From Bacillota bacterium (GTDB lineage Bacteria > Bacillota > Clostridia > Lachnospirales > Lachnospiraceae), in the NCBI GenBank assembly GCA_023399455.1, contig JAEWPN010000214.1, positions 1-10,382 of the forward strand: a stretch of DNA of 10,382 nucleotides, given 5' to 3'. The position numbers and the translations under genes are program-made. This document shows, in pieces, positions 1 through 6,701 of this stretch. The notes under the pieces were generated by a model. That model was not told where the DNA came from. It ran no database searches and saw only the letters and a program-made list of their open reading frames with translations. Each line of letters opens with the position of its first letter. Position 1 is the stretch's first letter.

Positions 1-212
1 CTGTTATTATTGTGGCTCACAGACTTGGAATCGTACAAAGCTGTGACCGGATAGCGGTGGTAGAGCATGGAACGATAGAGCGGGTAGGGACCTGGGATGA
101 AATATTGCAAAACAGCACATATTTTGCTAAGGCATGGAAAGATTACAATACGGCAAGAGAGATGCAGTATATTTCTCCTTCGCAGAGTAAAGTGAAAATG
201 GAGGGAAATTAG
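1..212 (+). CDS. ABC exporter half-transporter, C-terminal end only (partial)
   Basis: This is the last 69 codons of a gene that begins left of the window; the reading frame is open from base 3. The visible part starts inside the nucleotide-binding domain with VIIVAHRL, the end of which is the H-loop (switch His) of ABC exporters. It continues with the usual tail after the H-loop (CDRIAVVEHGTIERVGTWDEIL) and ends in a polar 25-30 residue extension. The Walker and signature motifs would lie upstream, outside the window. The stop is TAG at 210-212, and the next gene, also an ABC half-transporter, starts at 214. That 1-bp gap implies co-transcription and probably translational coupling, so the two products very likely form a heterodimeric exporter in the cytoplasmic membrane. 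The substrate cannot be deduced. The ABC assignment is firm; the fused membrane domain is inferred from the partner. Confidence 0.85.
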   Translation, partial: VIIVAHRLGIVQSCDRIAVVEHGTIERVGTWDEILQNSTYFAKAWKDYNTAREMQYISPSQSKVKMEGN

Positions 213-213
213 T

Positions 214-1920
214 GTGAAAAAACAAGAAGTATTCCGGATGGGAAGAATGTTAAAGCTGTCCATAACAGGAATCGTCGTGGAAGGATTACTTAGTATCAGC
301 AGCTTTTTGATATTGTATCAGATACTGGAACTGATTTTTGGTTCAGGCATTCATATTAACGAGTTGTTCATTCTGACCTTTGTTGTTGCAGGAATTTTTA
401 TTACAAGGCTTATTCTGTATTCGGTCTCTTATGTAGGCAGCCAAATTGGTGGTTCCGATGTAAGCAGAAACATCAGGATCGCTCTTGGCGATAAGATGAA
501 AAGAATACCGCTGAACCGTTTTATAAAGAACAAAACCGGATTTTACATTAATGGAGCATCCAGTGAAGTGGCTGATTATGAACAAATTCTTACTCATAAG
601 CTTTCGGATATTGTGAAACTCTCCGTTCTTGTAATGGCATCCGGACTGGCAGCGGCCTGCATATATCTGCCGGTGGGAATTGTTCTTATTATTTCATCTT
701 TACTGCTGATTCCGACCATGTACCTGACGATACGGAAGGTAAAATTTCATGGGACAAAAAAGAACAGGGCAAGACAGGAAAATGTCAGTGCCATTACGGA
801 ATACATATCAGGAATGCAGACGCTTCGGGCCTATGGCATGGGTGGAAGAAAAAATGAAGTCCTGACAAAAGCTATGAAGGATTATTCAGATATCAGCTAT
901 CAGTTTGAAAAAGTAGTGCTTCCAATTGGCTCCATTTACATGGGGATCAGCTGGCTGGCTCTTCCGATTATTATTATGTTGACTGTAAATGCTTACCTGC
1001 CAAGGGCAATAACACCGGAGTTATTGATTTTACTGACTATGCTTCCCTTGTATGTGGCGAAGTCCAATGGTTCGCTGTTCATTCTTTTTTTATCCTATAA
1101 GAATTTGATGCTGTCCAGGGAAAATATTGAAAGAATTCTGGGAGAAGAGGAAGGAGCGGCAGACGTGACAGGATTCCAGCCTATGGATTCCGGTATTGAA
1201 TTTGAACATGTTGCATTTTCCTATAACCGTGGAGAGGAAGTATTAAAGGATGTCAGCTTCATAATCAGGCAGAATAGCTTTACTGCAATTGTAGGTGATT
1301 CCGGCTCGGGTAAATCCACTATTCTTAATCTAATAGCAAAATACTATCTTCCGGATTGCGGAAGGATAAGAATAGGCGGGTGTGATACCAAAGGAGCATC
1401 GTCCGAACAGGTACTGTCAAATATTTCGGCAGTTGATCAAAATGTATTTTTGTTCAATGATACGGTAAGGAACAATATCCGGTATGCAAGAGCGGATGCA
1501 ACGGATGAAGAAGTAGAAGAAGCCTGTAGGCTGGCAAATTGTGATGGATTTATCCGAGATATGAAAAATGGATATGACACGCAGGTCGGGGAAAACGGAA
1601 ATCGGTTGTCAGGAGGGGAGAAACAACGGTTGTCCGTAGCAAGAGCATTGATTAAGAATAGTCCGATCATTCTTTTGGATGAGGCAACAGCATCTTTGGA
1701 CATTGAAAATGAATTACTGGTGAAGCAAGCCATTTCGCAGTTGATGAAAACAGATAAGACTGTGATCATGGTAGCACATACATTGCCGATCGTGAGACAT
1801 GCGGATCAGATTCTGGTAGTAAATGATGGAAGAATTGTGGAAAATGGAATACACGAGGAGCTGCTTGAACAGCATGGAAAATATGCAGCCATGTGGAAGG
1901 CGTCTCAGAAATTAAAATAA
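214..1920 (+). CDS. ABC exporter half-transporter: fused membrane domain and ATPase
   Basis: This 568-aa protein has six predicted membrane helices in the first 300 residues (about 13-42, 50-73, 133-152, 153-173, 236-258, 268-292), followed by an ATP-binding domain. ATPase motifs are complete: A-loop Tyr in FSYNRG (about 337), Walker A GDSGSGKST (361-369), Q-loop in VDQNVFLF, signature LSGGE (465-469), Walker B ending in Asp489 with catalytic Glu490, and H-loop His522. This is the normal architecture and length of ABC-transporter type 1 exporters (COG1132). The start is GTG at 214, chosen because GGAGGG at 200-205 lies 8 nt upstream; ATG at 238 is the next option. It sits 1 bp after the partial half-transporter and probably pairs with it. 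Drug, peptide or metallophore export or import (YbtPQ/IrtAB-like pairs) are all possible; the sequence alone does not choose. The family call is secure and the substrate is unknown. Confidence 0.93.
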   Translation: MKKQEVFRMGRMLKLSITGIVVEGLLSISSFLILYQILELIFGSGIHINELFILTFVVAGIFITRLILYSVSYVGSQIGGSDVSRNIRIALGDKMKRIPLNRFIKNKTGFYINGASSEVADYEQILTHKLSDIVKLSVLVMASGLAAACIYLPVGIVLIISSLLLIPTMYLTIRKVKFHGTKKNRARQENVSAITEYISGMQTLRAYGMGGRKNEVLTKAMKDYSDISYQFEKVVLPIGSIYMGISWLALPIIIMLTVNAYLPRAITPELLILLTMLPLYVAKSNGSLFILFLSYKNLMLSRENIERILGEEEGAADVTGFQPMDSGIEFEHVAFSYNRGEEVLKDVSFIIRQNSFTAIVGDSGSGKSTILNLIAKYYLPDCGRIRIGGCDTKGASSEQVLSNISAVDQNVFLFNDTVRNNIRYARADATDEEVEEACRLANCDGFIRDMKNGYDTQVGENGNRLSGGEKQRLSVARALIKNSPIILLDEATASLDIENELLVKQAISQLMKTDKTVIMVAHTLPIVRHADQILVVNDGRIVENGIHEELLEQHGKYAAMWKASQKLK

Positions 1921-1927
1921 AAATATA

Positions 1928-3286
1928 TCAGCAGGGCAAGGTCAGAACTGCTTCACATCCTCCTGACGGAAGATTTTTGAATTCCACTGTTCCTTCATGA
2001 ACCTTGATTATCTGCCGGACAATCGTGAGTCCAAGTCCATGACTTGGTACCCCGGCCGGAATTTCCTTCTGATTTAACTGCTTCAAAGCTTCTTTTGAAA
2101 AACCGCTTCCATTATCAGCAACAGAGAGTATGCAGTGAGAGAATTGCCTGTACAGCATAATCTTAATGTCACAGCCCTGAGGGTTGTGCTGTACGCTATT
2201 ATCGATCAAGTTGAAGACCGCCCGTTTCAGCAATTTTTCATCTCCTGAAATTTTAATGTTTCCGACGGAAGGATCGAGCTGTATATCTATGGAATATATC
2301 TCGGAAAGTCCTCCATTCAAGAAATCAGCCAATACTTTCCGTACCAGAGGCGCAAGGAGCATCTCTGATTTGTCCAGAGGCTGCATATCATACTCAAGCT
2401 TTGAAGCAAGATTTAAGTCTTCTACCAGTGTTTTGATTCTTTCGCTTTGTTTGCGGATAATAACGGCCTGTTCTCTGCCGGATGGGGATAACTCTACATT
2501 TTCTTCCAACTGGCTGGCATATCCCATTACCATTGACAGAGGCGTACGGATGTCATGGGATATACCGGCGATCCATGAGGTTCGGGCATAATCTCTTTTT
2601 TTCAGGGCGGACTCCTGCCTTTGCAGTTGTAGCGAGGTCTGGTTCAAAAGGATGGCAAGATCCCCTAAAATGCCATTGGCCGGCAGCTCCACCGCCTGCT
2701 TTTTGGCCATTTGCTCTATTCCGTCGGCAAGCAGGCGAAAAGACCGGAATAAACGCATTCCAAACATCAAAGCGAGCAGCACGGCCGCAAGTCCGTTTAA
2801 CGAAAGCATCATCGGTATCCATACGAGAGTTTTATCCATTACTTTTTGTGGCATCTGAAAATCCGTTTTCCAGATGCTCCCTTTGGGACATCCCATTACC
2901 AGAAGTCCGTCATTATGCCGCCAGACATAAACAGGATAATCCTCAAGATACCATTTGGTAAATCCGGCGACCTCGGGTACCGTATAGTTTTTGAAGAGCT
3001 CCTTTGGCAAGTTCATGCTCCAAAGTATTCTACCCTGCTCATTAAGCAGCATTCCCCATTCATAACGGGTATTCATCGCCTTCTTTGCGGTTTCTGAAAG
3101 TGTATATTGATTTCCCTGTTTCTGGAGTCCTTTTGCGACCTCGGAAACCCGGTATGCATATCCGTTTTCTTGCTGGAACGCCATTAGCCAGAAGAAAAGC
3201 AAGGCGATATTCAGGGTCAGCAGGATTAATGCGATACCTGCGGCACTTCCTATATAACGTGCCAAAATTTTTATCATACTTTTCAT
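1928..3286 (-). CDS. Membrane sensor histidine kinase, probable antimicrobial-peptide sensor
   Basis: This 452-aa two-component sensor has TM1 at about 13-37, an extracytoplasmic region of roughly 115 residues (38-152), TM2 at about 154-176 and a HAMP-like linker. The dimerisation domain carries the phospho-acceptor His244 in GISHDIRTP. A HATPase domain follows, with N-box (NLIDNSVQHN, about 359-368), G1 (DNGSG, 391-395) and G2 (HGLGL, 416-420). All residues needed for autophosphorylation are present. The start codon overlaps the stop of the response regulator gene (ATGA, 3283-3286), so both are made from one mRNA as a pair. Two TMs enclosing a sizeable outer domain resemble NisK/SpaK/CprK-type kinases rather than BceS-type 'intramembrane' kinases, which lack that domain. 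With the divergent LanFEG-like transporter next door, sensing of a cationic or lanthionine peptide is the best inference. The ligand is unproven. Confidence 0.93.
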   Translation of the reverse strand: MKSMIKILARYIGSAAGIALILLTLNIALLFFWLMAFQQENGYAYRVSEVAKGLQKQGNQYTLSETAKKAMNTRYEWGMLLNEQGRILWSMNLPKELFKNYTVPEVAGFTKWYLEDYPVYVWRHNDGLLVMGCPKGSIWKTDFQMPQKVMDKTLVWIPMMLSLNGLAAVLLALMFGMRLFRSFRLLADGIEQMAKKQAVELPANGILGDLAILLNQTSLQLQRQESALKKRDYARTSWIAGISHDIRTPLSMVMGYASQLEENVELSPSGREQAVIIRKQSERIKTLVEDLNLASKLEYDMQPLDKSEMLLAPLVRKVLADFLNGGLSEIYSIDIQLDPSVGNIKISGDEKLLKRAVFNLIDNSVQHNPQGCDIKIMLYRQFSHCILSVADNGSGFSKEALKQLNQKEIPAGVPSHGLGLTIVRQIIKVHEGTVEFKNLPSGGCEAVLTLPC

Positions 3287-4002
3287 ACTTTGCTCACTCC
3301 GATCAATTTGTACCCCAATCCCCGCACAGTGAGAAGATAACAGGGAGAGGAGGGCTCAGGTTCTATTTTCTCCCGTAAACGCCGGATATGCACCATCAGT
3401 GTATTTTCGTATCCGTACAAATCGTCTCCCCATGCCGCCCTGCAAAGACTGTCTCCGGTCACAATGCTGTCTCTGTTTTCATATAATTTTTCTATCAAAA
3501 CAAACTCTTTTGCTGTCAATGTCATCAATTTGCCTTTATGATTTACCGTGGCACTGTTCAGATTCACTTCTGTCTCACCGAGGCGAAAAACCGGTTTTTC
3601 AATTTGCCGGACCGACACGGGGAAATACGTGCGGTTTAAAACTCCTTTTAATCTAAGAAGCAGTTCTCTGGGCAGAAAAGGCTTCGTAATATAATCATCC
3701 GCACCAAGTCCCAGACCGAGCAGGCGGTTTTCATCCTCATCTCTGGCCGACAGAAACAATACGGGAGCGGGCGATATACTTCTAAAATCCCGCATCAGGG
3801 AAAAGCCATCACCATCAGGCAGGGAAACATCCAGAATCACCCCGTCCGGTTTTGCTGTTTGAAATAATTCCATTGCCTGCTTACAATCAGACGCCGTTAA
3901 TATCTTCTGAAATCCTTCTTTTTGAAGGATGTCCTTCAGCATCTTCCGCAGTTCAGGCTCGTCGTCCACTAACAGAAGCCTGCATTCAAAAATATTATTC
4001 AT
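3283..4002 (-). CDS. OmpR-family response regulator partnered with the adjacent kinase
   Basis: This is a 239-aa DNA-binding regulator. The receiver domain (about 6-115) has the acidic pair Asp13-Asp14, phospho-acceptor Asp58 in GVILDVSLPDGDG, Ser85 and the conserved Lys107 in DDYITKPF. A winged-helix Trans_reg_C domain (about 140-236) ends with the typical VRGLGYKL. The start is placed at ATG 4002 because AGGTG (4013-4009) lies 6 nt upstream and the protein then begins just before the first receiver strand (LLLVDDEP). GTG at 4017 or ATG at 4008 are in frame but poorly spaced from any ribosome site. The gene overlaps the kinase by 4 bases. It is transcribed away from the LanFEG-like operon, which it most likely activates through the dyad at 4083-4102; this is inferred from position, as in other peptide-resistance modules. 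The family call is secure. Confidence 0.93.
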   Translation of the reverse strand: MNNIFECRLLLVDDEPELRKMLKDILQKEGFQKILTASDCKQAMELFQTAKPDGVILDVSLPDGDGFSLMRDFRSISPAPVLFLSARDEDENRLLGLGLGADDYITKPFLPRELLLRLKGVLNRTYFPVSVRQIEKPVFRLGETEVNLNSATVNHKGKLMTLTAKEFVLIEKLYENRDSIVTGDSLCRAAWGDDLYGYENTLMVHIRRLREKIEPEPSSPCYLLTVRGLGYKLIGVSKV

Positions 4003-4008
4003 ATCCAT

Positions 4009-4013
4009 CACCT
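4009..4013 (-). promoter_or_regulatory. Ribosome binding site deciding the response regulator start
   Basis: On the - strand AGGTG lies 6 nt before ATG at 4002. The same bases would be only 0 nt from ATG 4008 and lie inside the coding part of a GTG-4017 start, so this site favours the 239-aa product. Confidence 0.5.
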
Positions 4014-4019
4014 GCACTT

Positions 4020-4032
4020 ATTATAAAGTATA
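4020..4032 (-). promoter_or_regulatory. Possible -10 elements for the regulator-kinase operon
   Basis: Read on the - strand, this AT-rich stretch contains TATACT (4032-4027) and TATAAT (4025-4020). No convincing -35 hexamer stands 16-18 bp upstream of either, as expected if the promoter is activator-dependent or weak. Using TATACT would put transcription start near 4020, leaving a short leader of about 18 nt before ATG 4002. This is a weak prediction. Confidence 0.25.
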
Positions 4033-4082
4033 TAAAAAAAATTTCATATCTGTTATTTCATATTTAAGGTAAACGTAAGGTT

Positions 4083-4102
4083 GCTTACAAGTCTATGTAA
4101 GC
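4083..4102. promoter_or_regulatory. Candidate operator: 7-bp perfect inverted repeat in the divergent region
   Basis: GCTTACA-N6-TGTAAGC is a perfect dyad with 7-bp arms (4083-4089 and 4096-4102). A third half-site, GTAAG, lies at 4075-4079, 22 bp (about two helical turns) before the GTAAG of the right arm (4097-4101), and a degenerate GTAAA at 4069-4073. The core TTACA-N6-TGTAA resembles the TNACA-N4-TGTAA operator reported for BceR-like regulators, but with a 6-nt spacer. It lies 58-78 bp upstream of the ATPase start codon, suitable for activation of the transporter operon by the divergent OmpR-type regulator. TATGCT copies at 4107-4112 and 4112-4117 are possible -10 boxes, though no -35 is correctly spaced. 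The dyad is seen directly; its function is inferred. Confidence 0.5.
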
Positions 4103-4145
4103 CGGCTATGCTATGCTGTTTTTTGTATTCCAACTGATAACTATG

Positions 4146-4153
4146 AAAGGCGG
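4146..4153 (+). promoter_or_regulatory. Ribosome binding site deciding the ATPase start
   Basis: AAGGCGG lies 7 nt before ATG 4161. The upstream in-frame ATGs at 4113 and 4143 lack such a site, and the residues they would add are not part of the ABC fold. Confidence 0.6.
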
Positions 4154-4160
4154 TATTGAA

Positions 4161-5075
4161 ATGGCTGATATCATTAAAACAAACGGCTTGTGTAAGCAAT
4201 ATGGCAAATACTTGCGCGTAAAGGATCTGGATCTGTCTGTTCCGGAGGGAGCCGTATATGGTTTTCTCGGTCCCAACGGGGCAGGCAAATCAACTACATT
4301 GAAAATGATACTCGGACTGGTAAAGCCCACTTCGGGAAGTATCACAGTTTTTGGGAAAACGGTTAGCGCTAAAAACCGGATACCGATATTAAAAGATATC
4401 GGATCTCTTATAGAGTCTCCCAGCTATTACGGACATTTAAACGGTTATGAAAATCTTCAGATCATTTGTACATTGAAAGGTCTGCCCGAAAAAGAAATCG
4501 ACAGGGTTCTGCATATTGTCCGTCTTGAAAAGCAGAAGGATAAGAAAGCAGACCAATATTCTCTTGGTATGAAGCAGCGTCTCGGACTGGCCTGTGCCCT
4601 TTTGGGAAGTCCGAAGCTTTTGATTCTGGATGAGCCCACCAACGGTCTTGATCCGGCGGGTATTCAGGAAATGCGGGAATTAATCTGTTCTTTGCCTAAA
4701 GAATACGGCATGACGGTATTGGTTTCCAGTCATTTGCTCAGTGAAATTGATCAGATGGCCACCAATGTGGGTATTATAAGTAAAGGAGAGCTTGTTTTCC
4801 AGAACGGCTTATCCGCTCTTCACCAAAAGAGCAGCCGCCGTATCGCTATACGCACACTGGATAACGAGCGGAGTGCATCTATTTTACAGGAACAGGAAAT
4901 TGCCGTTGAAAAACAGCAGGAGTACCTTCTTCTGCCAGCCTTTGATGATTTGGAATTGGCCCATTATACGAAAAAATTATTTGAGCATAACATTCAGGTG
5001 GTGCGCATTGAACAGCGCGAAAAAAGTCTGGAGGATATTTTTCTGGAACTGACCGGAACGGCGGTGAGCCTATGA
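4161..5075 (+). CDS. LanF/BcrA-type ABC transporter ATPase (peptide resistance)
   Basis: This 304-aa cytoplasmic ATPase powers the two permeases encoded next. It has Walker A GPNGAGKST (37-45), signature YSLGMKQRLG (133-142), Walker B LLILDEPT with Asp157/Glu158, D-loop NGLDP and H-loop His191. At the Q-loop position the sequence is GSLIESPSYY, so Glu85 replaces the usual Gln. This 'E-loop' is described for LanF lantibiotic-immunity ATPases and is also found in BcrA-type proteins. A C-terminal extension of about 75-80 residues ending in KSLEDIFLELTG is of BcrA/DrrA type and makes it longer than classic LanF (about 225-235 aa). The start at 4161 rests on the ribosome site 7 nt upstream. The gene overlaps the next by ATGA (5072-5075). 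The complex would expel or keep away membrane-acting peptides such as lantibiotics or bacitracin; the exact substrate is inferred from context and not shown. Confidence 0.92.
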   Translation: MADIIKTNGLCKQYGKYLRVKDLDLSVPEGAVYGFLGPNGAGKSTTLKMILGLVKPTSGSITVFGKTVSAKNRIPILKDIGSLIESPSYYGHLNGYENLQIICTLKGLPEKEIDRVLHIVRLEKQKDKKADQYSLGMKQRLGLACALLGSPKLLILDEPTNGLDPAGIQEMRELICSLPKEYGMTVLVSSHLLSEIDQMATNVGIISKGELVFQNGLSALHQKSSRRIAIRTLDNERSASILQEQEIAVEKQQEYLLLPAFDDLELAHYTKKLFEHNIQVVRIEQREKSLEDIFLELTGTAVSL

Positions 5076-5824
5076 TTAAGGCCTTGCTTGTTGAATGTAG
5101 GAAAAGCCGGTATAGAAAGCTGTGGATAATTGTTGTCGCCTTAATTGGCGTTCAGCTTTTATGGGAGCTTTATTCATTTCGTAACATGGATGACTATGAT
5201 CTTGCGCAGGGCTGGTTAGCGTGTCTGTACCATTTTCCCGTGCTTAATGCAATTTTTATGCCGGTAATTACGGCTGTAATTGCTTCAAAGCTCAGTGATA
5301 TAGAACATAAGGGGCAGACCTTAAAGCTTCTGGAAACAGTTATGCCCGCTGCAAGGCTGTTTGATGCAAAGCTGCTGTGCGGTGCTTGTTATGTACTTTT
5401 CGTAATTCTTTTGCAGGTTGGAGTAATGCTTCTGACCGGATATATAAAAGGGTTTGCAGGATCGGCACCTTTGGACCGGATGGGATACTATCTCCTTTTT
5501 ACATTCTGTGTAACTGTTACCCTCTTATTGCTGCAGCAGATTTTATCCCTGTTGTTTGTCAATCAGATGGTTTCCCTTACCGTAGGGCTGATCGGGGGCT
5601 TTGGAGGACTTTTTTCCATGTATCTGCCGCCCTGGTTTTCCAAGATGACTCCATGGGGCTATTATGGCGTACTTATGCTTACCGGAATGGATTGGAACCG
5701 TGAGACCCGTATTGTCACTTATTACTGGTCTGAAATCGATTGGACAGGATTTTTTATTCTTGTATTGGCCTTTCTTGTTATTTATTGTACCGGCCGTATC
5801 CTGTTTGTAAGAAAGGAGATGTGA
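5072..5824 (+). CDS. LanE-like ABC-2 permease subunit
   Basis: This 250-aa integral membrane protein has about six hydrophobic segments (17-34, 51-71, 102-124, 138-161, 164-187, 226-246) and no ATPase motif. It has the short cytoplasmic N-terminus, the first helix with a basic pre-helix stretch (ECRKSRYRKLW) and the SDIEHKGQTLKLLE segment after helix 2 that are typical of lantibiotic-immunity ABC-2 permeases. Its length and place directly after a LanF-type ATPase fit LanE (MutE/EpiE-like). Its ATG overlaps the ATPase stop by 4 bases, with GGCGGTGAG just upstream, so translation is probably coupled. It is expected to form one half of the membrane pore with the next gene product. That it is an ABC-2 type permease is well supported; the LanE label is inferred from gene order. 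Confidence 0.87.
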   Translation: MIKALLVECRKSRYRKLWIIVVALIGVQLLWELYSFRNMDDYDLAQGWLACLYHFPVLNAIFMPVITAVIASKLSDIEHKGQTLKLLETVMPAARLFDAKLLCGACYVLFVILLQVGVMLLTGYIKGFAGSAPLDRMGYYLLFTFCVTVTLLLLQQILSLLFVNQMVSLTVGLIGGFGGLFSMYLPPWFSKMTPWGYYGVLMLTGMDWNRETRIVTYYWSEIDWTGFFILVLAFLVIYCTGRILFVRKEM

Positions 5825-5826
5825 TT

Positions 5827-6555
5827 ATGTTTTATCGTATTCTAAAGGCGGAATGGATGAAGCTGCGGCATAGTCCTGTGTGGCTTGCATTTATCTTCCT
5901 TCCGATACTGCCTGCCTTTATGGGAACCTTTAACTATGTGCAGAATATAGGAATTTTACAGAAAGAATGGTACAGCTTGTGGACACAGCATACCTTATTT
6001 ACCTGTTTTTTCTTTCTTCCTGCCATTATAGGTGTGTATTGCTCCTATCTGTACCGCCTGGAGCATATGAACTATAATTGGAATGCTGTTATGACATCCC
6101 CCGTACCTATAAGCAGTTTGTTTTTCGCAAAGCTTTTATCGGCTTCGGCTATGGTGGTTTTAACTCAGATTTGGATCGGAATATTATTTGTATTGTGTGG
6201 AAAGATTACAGGACTTTCTTCGCCCATACCGCCCCAATTGCCGGAGTGGCTTCTGACCGGTACTGCCGGAGCCATTGTAATCTGTGCCGTACAACTCTGC
6301 CTATCTCTCGTTATCCGAAGCTTTGCCGTTCCGGTGGGAATCGCATTGATTGGCGGTATTACCGGAATAGGAATGATTTCCAAAGGCTATGGACATTTAT
6401 TCCCGTATTCTCTTTTTAGCCTTGGAATGCGTGCTAATCAGCCGGATGGCAGTATGTCGTACAATTTGGGACAGTTTCTTATAAGCTGCGCGATATATCT
6501 TCTTCTCTGCATTTTGTTTGCCGTATATTGGCTAAGGCATCGGGATGTAAAATGA
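5827..6555 (+). CDS. LanG-like ABC-2 permease subunit
   Basis: This 242-aa integral membrane protein has six hydrophobic segments (about 18-34, 56-76, 100-124, 141-162, 165-186, 214-236). Its architecture matches the preceding permease but its sequence is clearly different. It starts MFYRILKAEWMKLRHSP, a common opening of ABC-2 immunity permeases, with the equivalent of the helix-2 SDxEH segment read here as YRLEHMNYNW. The start is ATG 5827: AAAGGAG at 5812-5818 lies 8 nt upstream, and the gap to the previous stop is 2 bp. A longer open frame back to 5740 lies inside the upstream gene and is not used. It is third and last in the ATPase-permease-permease operon, the LanF-E-G order (MutG-like). 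A strong terminator follows 39 bp downstream. The specific substrate is unknown. Confidence 0.87.
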   Translation: MFYRILKAEWMKLRHSPVWLAFIFLPILPAFMGTFNYVQNIGILQKEWYSLWTQHTLFTCFFFLPAIIGVYCSYLYRLEHMNYNWNAVMTSPVPISSLFFAKLLSASAMVVLTQIWIGILFVLCGKITGLSSPIPPQLPEWLLTGTAGAIVICAVQLCLSLVIRSFAVPVGIALIGGITGIGMISKGYGHLFPYSLFSLGMRANQPDGSMSYNLGQFLISCAIYLLLCILFAVYWLRHRDVK

Positions 6556-6594
6556 TGCCTATAAATAAAAAGATAAGGAATAAATGGACAAAAG

Positions 6595-6640
6595 TGCGCG
6601 TTTGAAATAGTTTAAAACTATGTCAAACGTGTATTTTTTT
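6595..6640 (+). terminator. Intrinsic terminator of the LanFEG-like operon
   Basis: The core stem pairs CGTTTGA (6599-6605) with TCAAACG (6623-6629), has one A/G mismatch, then pairs ATAGTT (6607-6612) with AACTAT (6616-6621) around a TAA loop. It can extend outward by G-T, C-G, G-T and T-A pairs to 6595/6633. Seven T residues follow at 6634-6640. Position and orientation fit the end of the permease operon and separate it from metE. Confidence 0.88.
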
Positions 6641-6645
6641 GTATT

Positions 6646-6673
6646 TTGCAATTTAGAAAAAATAATTTATGCT
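6646..6673 (+). promoter_or_regulatory. Possible metE promoter
   Basis: TTGCAA (6646-6651) and TATGCT (6668-6673) are separated by 16 bp and could be -35 and -10 boxes. Transcription would start near 6680, inside the palindrome described next. Other AT-rich -10 candidates (TATAAA at 6677-6682 and 6692-6697) exist, so the call is tentative. A promoter somewhere in 6641-6700 is expected because the preceding operon is terminated. Confidence 0.35.
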
Positions 6674-6701
6674 ATTTATAAATAGTATTGATATAAATAG
6701 C
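6671..6701. repeat. Palindromic AT-rich element in the metE leader
   Basis: Two nested symmetries occur. CTATTTATAAATAG (6672-6685) is a perfect 14-bp palindrome. GCTATTTAT (6671-6679) is also a perfect inverted repeat of ATAAATAGC (6693-6701), with 13 bp between. In effect the heptamer TAAATAG occurs three times: once inverted (6672-6678) and twice direct (6679-6685 and 6694-6700, 15 bp apart). The element ends one base before the AAGGGG ribosome site of metE and overlaps the proposed -10 and start of transcription. It could be a repressor or activator operator, or an mRNA hairpin next to the ribosome site. It does not match the MetJ box or a LysR-type MetR site that I know of. Confidence 0.6.

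Noticed and set aside
1941..1977. Weak hairpin plus GATTTTT as terminator of the ABC exporter operon
   Set aside because: The stem is only 5 bp with a 17-nt loop and is separated from the T-run; not enough to list as a feature.
2482..2961. Open frames of 68-159 codons opposite the kinase gene
   Set aside because: They overlap a gene with complete kinase motifs, have no good ribosome sites and give low-complexity or cysteine/proline-rich translations typical of shadow frames.
4113..4160. Upstream in-frame starts (ATG 4113 and 4143) for the LanF-like ATPase
   Set aside because: They lack a ribosome site, would overlap the presumed promoter zone, and add residues outside the ABC fold; AAGGCGG precedes ATG 4161 at good spacing.
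5740..5826. 29-residue N-terminal extension of the second permease
   Set aside because: It lies inside the preceding gene in another frame; ATG 5827 has a strong AAAGGAG site and the expected family N-terminus.
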